Part shown: one piece after another, positions 29,142 to 37,947 of the stretch
How the letters are laid out: every line of letters begins with the position of its first letter
Position numbering within the stretch: the stretch's first letter is position 1
Source: Mariluticola halotolerans
Lineage (GTDB): Bacteria > Pseudomonadota > Alphaproteobacteria > Rhizobiales > Devosiaceae
Length of the DNA stretch: 64,000 nt
Direction of reading: 5' to 3'
Assembly (NCBI RefSeq): GCF_021611515.1
Contig: NZ_CP090960.1
Location: 744,001-808,000 of the forward strand
Position numbers and translations under genes: made by a program
Notes under the pieces: model-generated
What the model saw: only the letters and a program-made list of their open reading frames with translations
What the model was told of the DNA's origin: nothing
Database searches by the model: none

Positions 29142-29417
29142 GTGCAACTGTTTTTTGGCATTGGCTATTTTGTGATTGGCGCGGTGCAACTATTCGCTGT
29201 TGCCGATGGGATTGGGAAACTTCTTCATTTTAATAACTTTTTCAGCTTCTTCTTCGCCTTCATGGTAACCTACATACCGCTTCTCGGTTCTGCGTTAGGT
29301 GTATACGGCGCTACGACAGTATGGGATTGGGATATCTGGCAAGCTGTAGCTCTGTTTTTCTGGTATATACCGGTAGCTTTATTGCTCACGCTAATCGGCA
29401 CCATCTTTGATCGTTGA
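29142..29417 (+). CDS. Small three-helix membrane protein
   Basis: A 91-residue hydrophobic protein with three predicted membrane helices (around QLFFGIGYFVIGAVQLFAV, FFSFFFAFMVTYIPLLGSA and AVALFFWYIPVALLLTLIG). The GTG at 29142 follows GAGGGGG at five bases and is preferred to the upstream ATG pair at 29115, which has no ribosome site. It overlaps the next gene by one base (TGATG), so the two are translationally coupled. The DNA is distinctly more AT-rich than the chromosome around the element. Function unknown. Confidence 0.6.
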   Translation: MQLFFGIGYFVIGAVQLFAVADGIGKLLHFNNFFSFFFAFMVTYIPLLGSALGVYGATTVWDWDIWQAVALFFWYIPVALLLTLIGTIFDR

Positions 29418-29797
29418 TGATGAGCACTCCGGCGACAGAAGGTTGGTTTTCCCTTTCAATACGGCGAAATCGGAAAAGTTATATAATCGCCACAACGATG
29501 TTGACCGCCATCTTCCTGACGGTTCTTGGTGTTCTATGGATATTGAATGTGCAGGGCCGACCGGCAGTCATTATAATTTTTCTGTTCTTTGTCCCTTACT
29601 TCATTTGCGGATATACTCTCACGTCACAGCGGTTGCGTGATATGGGTTTGACTGGCTGGCTGGCATTGCTCTGGATACCGGTTGCCGTCTCCGACAGATA
29701 CATTGGAGGAGCTGCTTGGGCAGCTTTCGCTATCGTCCTTTGTGTTGTACCGGGAACGGCGGGAGACAATAGATATGGTCCCGACCCTCTGGCTTGA
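29417..29797 (+). CDS. DUF805 family membrane protein
   Basis: A 126-residue membrane protein with the DUF805 pattern: an N-terminal hydrophilic start (WFSLSIRRNRKSYI), helices, the diagnostic SQRLRDMGLTGW loop and the C-terminal PGTAGDNRYGPDPL. DUF805 proteins are widespread and of unknown function, often carried by phages and islands. ATG codons at 29417 and 29420 are both possible; the first overlaps the stop of the preceding gene. It is the last gene of the element, 208 bases before the right attachment repeat. Confidence 0.8.
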   Translation: MMSTPATEGWFSLSIRRNRKSYIIATTMLTAIFLTVLGVLWILNVQGRPAVIIIFLFFVPYFICGYTLTSQRLRDMGLTGWLALLWIPVAVSDRYIGGAAWAAFAIVLCVVPGTAGDNRYGPDPLA

Positions 29798-30005
29798 TGT
29801 ACGGTTCCGCTTCAAAGACCGACCGTCAAGGTTGGCGCAATAGATGCCAACTTCCCCCCGCCCAGCTCTATTGACTTTGAGGTACACCAAAGCTACCCGT
29901 TGGGGTACACCGCATAGCGGTTCTCTTTGATGAAGCGTTACAATAACCCATTGCTCGGCATGGTTTTTTAAGTTCTCCGGCATTCTCTTGGGCATTCCAG
30001 ACACA

Positions 30006-30035
30006 CCGGCCCGGGGAGCCAAAAAGCTCCAAGAA
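30006..30035 (+). repeat. Right attachment repeat (attR)
   Basis: The exact copy of 24600-24629, preserving the tRNA 3' terminus including CCA but with no cloverleaf in front. It marks the far end of the element; conserved-looking chromosomal metabolism genes begin 369 bases later. Confidence 0.9.
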
Positions 30036-30404
30036 ATATTCGCAACGTCATGCGTTGCAGGGTTTGAGATCCCCCCACAGACACACAGCATGTGCGTTGG
30101 GGGAGAGCTTTATATCGTCTGCTTCATCCGGTTTGCAGATGCCCCCCAGATGGCACAGCACGGGCAGATCCGTCGCCTGATGTGAAATGTCAGGCAATGC
30201 CATCAGGTGTGCGTTTCTTACTGGCCCTGCCTCCCCGGCCCGCCGCTGACGCCTTGAGCCTCGCTGTCAGCATTCTCTTTTACAGTGCTTCAAGGGGCCG
30301 GGTCACGACATATAGCTTCAGGCTATAGGTTGGTGAAAATAACAAAGCTTGTTTATGGGACTGGCGCTTGCGAGAAGCTTCCCGAGTTAATCAGGAGGCT
30401 TCGG
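30036..30404. other. Intergenic region between attR and the catabolic operon
   Basis: No gene is apparent. The region contains an inverted repeat CCTGATG/CATCAGG (30176-30182, 30201-30207) and, nearer the operon, the 17-base palindrome at 30311-30327. A strong AGGAGG ribosome site precedes the aldehyde dehydrogenase ATG. The operon promoter and its control sites presumably lie here. Confidence 0.5.
30311..30327. promoter_or_regulatory. Candidate LysR-type operator
   Basis: A perfect palindrome TATAGC-5 bases-GCTATA, containing the T-N11-A form typical of LysR-regulator boxes. It lies 77 bases upstream of the aldehyde dehydrogenase start, at the head of the operon that encodes its own LysR protein (37948-38883). 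Confidence 0.5.
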
Positions 30405-31844
30405 ATGAACAGCGCAGACGTATTCATAGATGGCAAATGGGTTCGCCCATCAAGTGGGGCCACGCTGGACACGGTTGCACCCTCGACTGGCAAAAAGATT
30501 GGCACGATTGCCCGCGGCACAGCACAGGACATTGATCTTGCCGTGCAGGCCGCCCGCCGGGCCTTCGAGGGACCTTGGGGGCAAATGGCAGCGGTCGATC
30601 GTGGCCGGCTTCTGTCCAGGCTGGGGCAAAAAATTCTGGAGCATGAAGACGAGCTGACAGCGCTCGAGGCTCTCGACACAGGCAAGGCGCTCAAACTGGC
30701 GCGCAATGACGTCAAGGCCGCGGCCCGCTATTTTGAGTTCTATGGTGGTGCTGCCGACAAGCTGCACGGCGAAACAATACCCTTCCTCTCCGGCTATCAG
30801 GTCATGATTCTCAGGGAACCCCGAGGGGTCACCGGGCACATCATTCCCTGGAACTATCCTGCACAGATGTTCGGCCGCACGCTTGGCCCGGCACTCGCTG
30901 CTGGCAATGCCGCCGTTCTCAAGCCTGCCGAAGAGGCCTGCCTATCCTGCATCAGGTTGACTGAACTGGCTGCCGAAATCGGCTTTCCTGATGGTACAAT
31001 CAATCTGGTGCCGGGGTTGGGCGAGGAAGCTGGCGCTGCCTTGAGTTCACATGACGGGATTGACCTCATCTCCTTCACCGGTTCGCCGGAAGTGGGCGTT
31101 CTGATCCAGAAATCGGCGGCGGAAAACCACGTTCCCTGCGTTCTGGAACTGGGTGGCAAGTCGCCGCAGATTGTATTCGCCGATGCGGATCATACCAAAG
31201 CGATTGAAACAATCGTTGCAGCACTGGTGCAGAACACGGGCCAGACTTGTTCCGCTGGCAGCCGGGTTTTGATCGAACGGTCGATCTATGACGACTTCAT
31301 GGTCCAGTTGACACGACGCTTCAAGCAATTGCGCACAGGCGCCCATGATCTCGATCTCGATTGTGGCCCCGTCATCTCCAAAGTGCAGCAGGAACGTGTT
31401 CTCGGCTTTCTTGAACGTGCCGAAAAAGACGGCGTGCAAATTGCGGCGCAAGGGACAGTCGATCCCTCCTCGTCTGCTGACGGATATTTTGTGCCCCCGA
31501 CACTTTATCGAATGGTGCCCCGGGACCATGAGCTGGCGCTAGAAGAGGTCTTTGGACCGGTGCTCGCGGCCATTCCGTTCGATGATGAAGCCGATGCCAT
31601 CCGCTTGGCGAACGGCACCGATTACGGGCTGATCGCGGGTGTATGGACCGATTCTGGCGCCCGCCAGATGCGTCTGGCAAAGGCCATCCGGGCCGGCCAG
31701 GTCTACGTCAACGGCTATGGTGCCGGTGGCGGAATCGAGCTGCCGTTTGGCGGCTTCAAGAAAAGTGGCCATGGGCGCGAAAAGGGTTTTGAAGCTCTTC
31801 GCGAGTTCACGGTCGCCAAAACAGTGGTTTTCAACCACGGATAA
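30405..31844 (+). CDS. NAD(P)-dependent aldehyde dehydrogenase
   Basis: Oxidises an aldehyde to its acid, 479 residues. Catalytic Cys282 (GQTCSAGS), general base Glu248 (LELGGKS) and the oxyanion Asn150 (IIPWNYP) are present. The ATG at 30405 follows AGGAGG at six bases. It heads a nine-gene same-strand cluster with a TRAP transporter, an alcohol dehydrogenase, a CoA transferase and a lyase. The substrate is unknown; the context suggests it forms the carboxylic acid that is then activated to its CoA ester. Confidence 0.9.
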   Translation: MNSADVFIDGKWVRPSSGATLDTVAPSTGKKIGTIARGTAQDIDLAVQAARRAFEGPWGQMAAVDRGRLLSRLGQKILEHEDELTALEALDTGKALKLARNDVKAAARYFEFYGGAADKLHGETIPFLSGYQVMILREPRGVTGHIIPWNYPAQMFGRTLGPALAAGNAAVLKPAEEACLSCIRLTELAAEIGFPDGTINLVPGLGEEAGAALSSHDGIDLISFTGSPEVGVLIQKSAAENHVPCVLELGGKSPQIVFADADHTKAIETIVAALVQNTGQTCSAGSRVLIERSIYDDFMVQLTRRFKQLRTGAHDLDLDCGPVISKVQQERVLGFLERAEKDGVQIAAQGTVDPSSSADGYFVPPTLYRMVPRDHELALEEVFGPVLAAIPFDDEADAIRLANGTDYGLIAGVWTDSGARQMRLAKAIRAGQVYVNGYGAGGGIELPFGGFKKSGHGREKGFEALREFTVAKTVVFNHG

Positions 31845-31877
31845 CCGCAACTCAAAACTATTCTCTGGGAGGAGAAC

Positions 31878-32888
31878 ATGAACGCATTACGAACAGCTGC
31901 CTCACTGACAGCAATCTGTGCAATGTTGGCAGCTCAGCCTGCTCTCGCACAGGACATGCGTGCCCGTCTGGCACACGTATTCGCAACAAACAGCCCTGTG
32001 GACCAGGCCAGCCAGGCGTTTGCACAATGCGTGACCGATGGCACCGATGGTGCCATGGACGTCACAGTGTTTCCCAACAGCCAGTTGGGTAGTGACGAAT
32101 CCATTGGCCGTGACCTGTCACGCGGCGGTATTGAATTTGCATTCCTCAATCCTGGCTCGCTGACCGGGCTCGACCCGCTGCTGGACATTCACTACCTGCC
32201 TTACATTGTGAGCAGCAATGACGAAGCGGACGCCGTCTTTTACAATCCCGATGGCATTCTCCAAACCACGATCCGCGAGACTTTGGACAAGCATGGCATG
32301 AAGGCACTCGATTTCTTCGAGCTTGAATTCCGTGCGGTGACGAACTCCGAGCGGGCCGTTGAAAGCCTGGCCGACATGAAGGATTTGCGGTTGCGCGTAC
32401 CGGGTTCTGTGGCCATTCGCAGCTTCTTTGAGCAAGCCGGTACCCAGGCTGTGACCCTGCCCTTCCCCGAACTGTTTGTGGCCTTGCAGCAGGGCACCGT
32501 CGACGGTCAGGATAATGGTGCCAGCATCACCTATAATTCCCGGTTGTTTGAAGCCCAGAAATACATGACGCGGACCAACCACGTCTACGCAATGGGCACG
32601 ATCACAGTTGGCAATGAATTCTGGGAAGGCCTTTCCGAAGACCGGCAGACCCTTATTGCAGATTGTGCGCATGAGGCCGCATCCAATCAGATCGCCGACA
32701 ATCGGGCGCAACAGGCAGAGTTTATCCAGAACATCAAAGATGGTGGCGTGGAAGTGACTGAACTGTCAGCCGACGCGATGGCTGAATTTGTCGAACTCGG
32801 GCGTTCACTCTGGACACAGCTCGAAGACGCCTACGGTGCTGATCGCATCGCTGCCCTTCGGGCTGAGGTCGGAGCCGATGGTAAATAA
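31878..32888 (+). CDS. dctP: TRAP transporter solute-binding protein, DctP type
   Basis: Periplasmic binding protein of a tripartite ATP-independent transporter, 336 residues. It has a signal peptide (ending PALAQ) and a DctP core including the segment LRVPGSVAIRSFFEQAGTQAV, whose arginine normally pairs with a substrate carboxylate, then LFVALQQGTVDGQDN. A GGGAGGAG ribosome site precedes the ATG. It overlaps the small permease gene by 11 bases. The ligand is probably an organic acid. Confidence 0.9.
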   Translation: MNALRTAASLTAICAMLAAQPALAQDMRARLAHVFATNSPVDQASQAFAQCVTDGTDGAMDVTVFPNSQLGSDESIGRDLSRGGIEFAFLNPGSLTGLDPLLDIHYLPYIVSSNDEADAVFYNPDGILQTTIRETLDKHGMKALDFFELEFRAVTNSERAVESLADMKDLRLRVPGSVAIRSFFEQAGTQAVTLPFPELFVALQQGTVDGQDNGASITYNSRLFEAQKYMTRTNHVYAMGTITVGNEFWEGLSEDRQTLIADCAHEAASNQIADNRAQQAEFIQNIKDGGVEVTELSADAMAEFVELGRSLWTQLEDAYGADRIAALRAEVGADGK

Positions 32889-33420
32889 TACCACAAAACA
32901 AGCAGCGCCATACCCGGCGCTGCTTCGTTTGCTCGATGGCATAGAGGGCACTCTTGCCGTTATCGAGAAACGTGTCGCCGCCATATCCATGTTCGTCATA
33001 CTGATTGGCATCAGCATCACGATCCTGACCCGGGTGATCAATCTCCCGATTCCCAGCATGGGCGAAATTGCGATTGTGGCAATGGCACCGCTGGCCTTCA
33101 TTGGCGGGGCATTTTGCAGCTACATGCATCGGCACATCACCATAGATGCTGTGGACGCATTCGGCCCTCCCCGCGTCCGGCGGGCGATCCGGATTTTGGC
33201 CGCCCTGTCGATGATGGTATTTGCAGGCACCTATTGCTGGCTGACCCTTTCCTTTTTTCAATATGTCTGGTCATCCGGCGAACGGCTGATTGATCTGGGC
33301 ACGCCCGTCTGGATTCCGGTTGGGTGCATCGTTCTAGGCGCGTTTCTCATGATGCTGCATGCCTCACTGGACGTCCTGCGCATGGTACTGGGGCTTCCCA
33401 GAACAGGAGGGATGGAATGA
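32878..33420 (+). CDS. dctQ: TRAP transporter small permease, DctQ type
   Basis: Four-helix membrane subunit of the TRAP transporter, 180 residues. It has hydrophobic segments beginning AISMFVILIGISITILTR and the DctQ-family FIGGAFCSYMHRHITIDAV region. The ATG at 32878 follows GGAG inside the end of dctP. Its stop overlaps the start of the large permease (ATGA), so the three subunits are translationally coupled. Confidence 0.88.
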   Translation: MVNNTTKQAAPYPALLRLLDGIEGTLAVIEKRVAAISMFVILIGISITILTRVINLPIPSMGEIAIVAMAPLAFIGGAFCSYMHRHITIDAVDAFGPPRVRRAIRILAALSMMVFAGTYCWLTLSFFQYVWSSGERLIDLGTPVWIPVGCIVLGAFLMMLHASLDVLRMVLGLPRTGGME

Positions 33421-34691
33421 TTATCACCGTCGTCCTGCTTTTGGCGTTTCTGGTGATTGGCACGCCGATCGCCGCCGCTTTTGCGCTCAGCGTTTTCCTC
33501 AATGCCGATGAACTCAATGTCTGGCTGGATTCGATTGCCAGCCTTCCCTATGACGGCATTTCGAGCTTTGCGCTGCTCGCTATTCCCCTTTTCATCCTCG
33601 TGGGTGAAATCATGAACCGCGGCGGCCTGGCCGCGTCGCTTGCATCCATGGCAGACAGCGCCATCGGCCGCATTCGTGGTGCCTTTGGATATGTCATGAT
33701 CCTCGCCAGCGGCTTTCTTGGCGCCATTACCGGCTCGTCGGTCGCGACAGTGGCGGCGATCGGTGCCGCGCTGGGGCCTGAGATGATCGCGCGCGGTTAT
33801 CCGCGGGGCTATGTCGCTTCACTCAACGCTGCCTCTGGTCTTTTGGGCGTATTGATACCGCCCAGCATTCCTCTCATCATTTATGGCTCAACCGTTGGCG
33901 TATCGATTACCCAGTTGTTCATCGCCACCATTGTGCCCGGTTGTGTCATGGGCTTGTCGCTCGCCGCGGTTCATTTTGTTCGCTCGCGCCACTTGCTGCC
34001 TGACGGGCGGGAACGCCAGATTGACACCTCCGATATCGATAGTGTCGGCAAGCGCTCAAAAGGCCGCGCCATTGCTGCATTGTTCATGCCCGTGCTGGTT
34101 CTTGGGGGCATATATGGCGGGATATTCACCCCGACAGAAGCTGCGGCTGCCGCCTGCGTATATGGCATTGCAGTGGTTTTGCTTCAAAAAAGCCTGAAGC
34201 CCTCAGGCGTGGCGCGGACATTTTACATCGCCATCATGCCGGCTGCTGCCATTTTGCTGATCATTTCCATGACAGGCATTCTCAACCGTGCGTTGATCCT
34301 CAATCAGGTTCCTCAGGATCTGGCGGTTTATATGACCAACCTGTTTGCCGACCCGTTGCTGTTCCTGCTGGCAATCAATCTGTTGCTGTTGGCTGTGGGC
34401 ATGTTCATGGAGACCAATGCAGCCGTGCTGTTGATGGGGCCGCTGCTGGCACCTTCGGCCATGGCGTTCGGGATCGATCCGGTCCATTTCGCCATTATCG
34501 TGGTGACCAATATTGAGATTGGCCTGATGACACCGCCATTGGCCGCCAATCTTTATGTGGCTGCACGCACCAACGACGTCCACCTGCTCGAAATGTTGCG
34601 GCATTTCGGTTGGTTCCTGGGCGCCGCTGTGATTGCGCTGGGGCTGATCACCTACATTCCCTCACTCTCTCTTTGGTACCGCTTTCTCTAA
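33417..34691 (+). CDS. dctM: TRAP transporter large permease, DctM type
   Basis: Multi-pass membrane subunit that carries the sodium-driven transport step, 424 residues. Family features are the N-terminal IGTPIAAAFALS, the GSSVATVAAIG segment, LIPPSIPLIIYG and the C-terminal EIGLMTPPLAANLYVA. The ATG at 33417 overlaps the dctQ stop by four bases; a longer frame back to 33324 lies inside dctQ and is rejected. Confidence 0.92.
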   Translation: MIITVVLLLAFLVIGTPIAAAFALSVFLNADELNVWLDSIASLPYDGISSFALLAIPLFILVGEIMNRGGLAASLASMADSAIGRIRGAFGYVMILASGFLGAITGSSVATVAAIGAALGPEMIARGYPRGYVASLNAASGLLGVLIPPSIPLIIYGSTVGVSITQLFIATIVPGCVMGLSLAAVHFVRSRHLLPDGRERQIDTSDIDSVGKRSKGRAIAALFMPVLVLGGIYGGIFTPTEAAAAACVYGIAVVLLQKSLKPSGVARTFYIAIMPAAAILLIISMTGILNRALILNQVPQDLAVYMTNLFADPLLFLLAINLLLLAVGMFMETNAAVLLMGPLLAPSAMAFGIDPVHFAIIVVTNIEIGLMTPPLAANLYVAARTNDVHLLEMLRHFGWFLGAAVIALGLITYIPSLSLWYRFL

Positions 34692-34706
34692 AAGGCCCGT
34701 ATTCCC

Positions 34707-35819
34707 ATGACCAATATCCCCAAATTTTCCAAAGCAGCAGTTTTGCGCGAATTCGGCCAGCCCCTTCAAATTGAAGATGTGCCGGTGCCTGAGAAACTGG
34801 AAGCTGGCTCTTTGCTTGTCAAAACCAGCGCCTGTTCGGTTTGTGGCACCGACGTGCACCTGTCCGGCGGCAATCTGGCGCTCAAGGTGGATCTGCCCGT
34901 CATTATCGGTCACGAAATGACCGGGCGGGTTGTGGCCATGGGCGACAACAGCTCCAAGGACAGTATTGGCCAGGACCTGAAGATCGGCGACCGCATCTTG
35001 TGGACGCACACGTCCTGCGGCTCGTGTTTCTATTGCACGGTGGCAAAGCAACCGACGCTGTGTGAAAACCGGCGCGCCTATATGTACGAGACGATGGCAC
35101 GCTATCCCTATCTGTTGGGTGGCTTCTCGGAATATGGCTATGTTCTGCCGCAGTCCGGGCGGATCAAAGTGCCCGACAATGTCGCTGATGACCTAGCAAG
35201 CCTGTGCTCTTGCGCATTCCGCTCGGTCATGAACGCCATGAACAATCTGGGCGAGATCGAGGCGCACGAACATATCGTCATTCAGGGCGTGGGGCCGCTT
35301 GGCCTGCTCGCAACAGCTGTTGCACGTGCACGCGGTGCCCGTAGCGTTATTGCCATCGGTTCGCCCCAGGCACGACTTGATCTGGCTGGCGAACTTGGGG
35401 CTGATCATACGATTTCAATTGAGAATGCCAGCCATGAAGAGCGGCTTGAAACCATTCGCAGCCTGACAGACGGGCGCGGCGCGGACATTGTCATGGAATT
35501 CACCGGACATCCCCCGGCGTTTGGGGAAGGGCTTGATATCGTCAGAAAGGGTGGCCGGTACGTCGTTGTTGGCCAGCTGGGCGACAAGGAAACCACCCTC
35601 AAACCCTCCACCATTGTGAAAAACAATATCCGGGTTATCGGCTCCTTCTCGGGCGATGCGCGCAGCTATTGGCAGGCACTGGAGTTTGCGGCACAGCATC
35701 AGGCCCAAATTCCGCTGCACAAGATTTTGACGGGCCGTTACCGGCTTGACGATGTGAATACCGCTTTGGACCGCATGCGCCGGTACGAAGAGGTAAAGCC
35801 CGTCATTGAATTCTCATAA
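34707..35819 (+). CDS. Zinc-dependent alcohol dehydrogenase, threonine dehydrogenase-like
   Basis: Medium-chain dehydrogenase of 370 residues. Catalytic zinc ligands appear as Cys in CSVCGTDVH and the histidine-glutamate pair GHEM, the structural zinc site as four cysteines in CGSCFYCTVAKQPTLC, and the Rossmann motif as GVGPLGLLA. It starts 16 bases after dctM. Together with the aldehyde dehydrogenase it could convert an alcohol or polyol to an acid in two steps. The exact substrate cannot be read from the sequence. Confidence 0.9.
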   Translation: MTNIPKFSKAAVLREFGQPLQIEDVPVPEKLEAGSLLVKTSACSVCGTDVHLSGGNLALKVDLPVIIGHEMTGRVVAMGDNSSKDSIGQDLKIGDRILWTHTSCGSCFYCTVAKQPTLCENRRAYMYETMARYPYLLGGFSEYGYVLPQSGRIKVPDNVADDLASLCSCAFRSVMNAMNNLGEIEAHEHIVIQGVGPLGLLATAVARARGARSVIAIGSPQARLDLAGELGADHTISIENASHEERLETIRSLTDGRGADIVMEFTGHPPAFGEGLDIVRKGGRYVVVGQLGDKETTLKPSTIVKNNIRVIGSFSGDARSYWQALEFAAQHQAQIPLHKILTGRYRLDDVNTALDRMRRYEEVKPVIEFS

Positions 35820-35832
35820 CGAGGGTCGTTTC

Positions 35833-37029
35833 ATGCAATCTTTTGATCCCAATGCCCTCGGTCCCCTGGACAAAGTCCGGGTTATCGACATGTCCCGCCT
35901 TGTCGCCGGCAATATGACGACGCATGTGCTTGCAGATTATGGTGCCGACGTCATCAAGATTGAACGTCCCGGCAAAGGTGACGATCTGCGCAACTGGCGC
36001 TGCAAAGACCAGGAAATCTACTGGAAGGTTTACGCGCGGAACAAAAGAAGTTTTGCGTGTGACATCAAGACCGAAGAAGGACGTGAGGACCTGGTTGACC
36101 TGTTGACCACTGCTGACGTGCTGGTGGAAAACTTTGTGCCGGGAACGCTGGAAAAATGGAATCTGGGGCCGGAGGACTTGCACCGGATCAATCCCAAGCT
36201 GGTTATCCTGCGCATATCGGGCTGGGGGCAAACCGGCCCCTATCGCAACCGTCCGGGTTTTGGCACGCTGGTCGAGGCCATGTCGGGCTGGGCGCATCTG
36301 AACGGACATGCCGACAAGCCACCCACCCTGCCCCCATTGGCCATGGCAGATATGGTCGCCGGCCTCTATGGTGTCGGTGCCGTGCTTACCGCTTTACGGG
36401 CGGTCGAGATGGGTGGCGGCAAAGGCCAGGTTATCGACTTGTCATTGTTTGAGCCGATCCTTTCGATCATCGCCTCGGAAGCAGCCCAGGTTCAGCTCAC
36501 AGGCGAGCCGACGATGCGTGCCGGCAACCAGTCTTCGCATACCTCACCGCGAAATGTGTATTTGTGTGCCGACGGCAAATATGTCGCGCTTTCCGGCTCG
36601 ATGCAGTCCATGGCCATGCGTATTATGGACACGATCGGCCAGCCACAGCTTAAAACCGACCCGCGGTTCGCAACCAATGATGAACGTGTCAAAAACCGGG
36701 ATGAACTTGATGCAATTATTGCTGAGTTCATCAGCCGGCGCTCCCAAGCGGAAAATTTGACCCTGTTTGAAGAGGCAGGCGTGACGGTTGGGCCTGTGTG
36801 CTCAATGGGCGATCTTATCGACCATCCTTATGTTCGCGAGCGCGAAGTTCTGGTCGATCTGCCTGATGAAGGCATGGGCAGTGTTCCCATGCACAATATT
36901 GTGCCGCGCATGTCGCTGACGCCCGGCCAGTTCCGCCGCCCCGCGCCGCAACTGGGCGAGCACAATGCCGAAATTGGTGAAGAACTCAAACGTTACAGGT
37001 CCGAAAAGAAGGTATCTACTCATGCCTGA
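35833..37029 (+). CDS. Class III CoA transferase (CaiB/BaiF family)
   Basis: Moves CoA from a donor thioester to a carboxylic acid, 398 residues. The family start VRVIDMSRLVAGNMTTHVLADYGADVIKIE is followed by the catalytic aspartate in MADMVAGLYGV and a FEPILSIIAS segment. The ATG at 35833 is preferred to a TTG at 35806 that lies inside the dehydrogenase gene. It overlaps the following CitE-like lyase gene by eight bases, which argues that the CoA ester it makes is the lyase substrate. Confidence 0.9.
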   Translation: MQSFDPNALGPLDKVRVIDMSRLVAGNMTTHVLADYGADVIKIERPGKGDDLRNWRCKDQEIYWKVYARNKRSFACDIKTEEGREDLVDLLTTADVLVENFVPGTLEKWNLGPEDLHRINPKLVILRISGWGQTGPYRNRPGFGTLVEAMSGWAHLNGHADKPPTLPPLAMADMVAGLYGVGAVLTALRAVEMGGGKGQVIDLSLFEPILSIIASEAAQVQLTGEPTMRAGNQSSHTSPRNVYLCADGKYVALSGSMQSMAMRIMDTIGQPQLKTDPRFATNDERVKNRDELDAIIAEFISRRSQAENLTLFEEAGVTVGPVCSMGDLIDHPYVREREVLVDLPDEGMGSVPMHNIVPRMSLTPGQFRRPAPQLGEHNAEIGEELKRYRSEKKVSTHA

Positions 37030-37903
37030 CCGCAATCTGCCGAACTGGCGCTCCATTCTTTTTGTTCCGGTACTCAATGAGAAATTCGTTGCCGGCGCGC
37101 CGAACCGGGATGCGGACTGCATTCAGCTGGACCTTGAGGATGCCATTCCGCCCGATCAGAAGCAGCAGGCCCGCGACCATGTAGCGGACGTCGCCGACCG
37201 TCTGGCGGATGCCGGGTGCGATGTCATTGTGCGTATCAATCGCCCGTGGTGCATGGCGATGGCCGACATGCAGGCATGCGTGCGCCCATCAGTGCTTGCC
37301 CTGACGCTGCCAAAGGTTCCCGGCCCCGGCCATGTGCGCGCGATTGCCGAGACCCTTGACGAAATTGAACAAAATATGGGGCTTGAAAACGGCCATACCC
37401 GGCTGATTGCCATGGTGGAGACGGCCGAGGCGCTTTCGCAAATGGAACAGATCGCCCGCGCCAGCGACAGGGTCATCGGATTGATTGTCGGCGCGGAAGA
37501 TCTAGCGGTGTCGATGGGCATGAAGCCGACACACCAATCGCTTCTGCTGCCAAATCTTCAGGCAGTTGCAGCGGCCAGAGCTGCAGGTTGTATGCCGCTC
37601 GGCTTTGTTGGATCTGTGGCGGATTATTCAGATATGGCCGCTTATGGCGACCTGATCAGCGAAGCCCGGTCACTGGGTTTCACCGGTGCATTTGCCATTC
37701 ATCCCAGCCAGGTGCCGGTGCTCAACAAGCAGTTTGCCCCCTCGCAGGAAGAGGTCGATGCAGCGCGCGCCTTGATAGCCAGTTTTGAGCAAGGCATAAA
37801 AGAGGGACGCGGGGCGATAAGCCATAATGGCAAAATGGTTGATTTGCCCGTTGTCGAACAAGCGCAGGCAATCCTTTCCGCTCACGAGCAGTTTGCCTCT
37901 TGA
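37022..37903 (+). CDS. HpcH/HpaI aldolase / citrate lyase beta-like (CitE-like) protein
   Basis: TIM-barrel lyase of 293 residues, related to malyl-CoA, citramalyl-CoA and citryl-CoA lyases. The N-terminal SILFVPVLNEKF, the metal and substrate segments DLEDAIPPDQK, VRINRPW, METAEAL and GAEDLAVSMG are present. Known relatives split a beta-hydroxyacyl-CoA into acetyl-CoA (or propionyl-CoA) and a 2-oxoacid. Coupled translation with the CoA transferase supports that role here. Substrate specificity remains open. Confidence 0.85.
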   Translation: MPDRNLPNWRSILFVPVLNEKFVAGAPNRDADCIQLDLEDAIPPDQKQQARDHVADVADRLADAGCDVIVRINRPWCMAMADMQACVRPSVLALTLPKVPGPGHVRAIAETLDEIEQNMGLENGHTRLIAMVETAEALSQMEQIARASDRVIGLIVGAEDLAVSMGMKPTHQSLLLPNLQAVAAARAAGCMPLGFVGSVADYSDMAAYGDLISEARSLGFTGAFAIHPSQVPVLNKQFAPSQEEVDAARALIASFEQGIKEGRGAISHNGKMVDLPVVEQAQAILSAHEQFAS

Positions 37904-37947
37904 GAACCGTGAAGTCCGCACGCGCCTAAAAACGATAGGAAACCGAC

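Larger units (their letters stand above)
24600..30035 (+). mobile_element. Integrated genomic element in tRNA-Asn, 5.4 kb
   Basis: Exact 30-base direct repeats bound the segment: the left one overlaps the tRNA-Asn 3' end, the right one lies in intergenic DNA. A tyrosine integrase starts 76 bases inside the left end, pointing inward. Contents are the integrase, a small secreted protein, a small lipoprotein, about 1.4 kb of low-coding DNA, a serine recombinase and two small membrane proteins. The interior is less GC-rich and less densely coding than its surroundings. There are no replication, conjugation or capsid genes, so it is either a decayed element or one that is moved by a helper. Confidence 0.85.

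Noticed and set aside
30285-30404. N-terminal extension of the aldehyde dehydrogenase
   Set aside because: The internal ATG at 30405 has an ideal AGGAGG site and gives the normal family length; the extension would cover the palindromic operator region.
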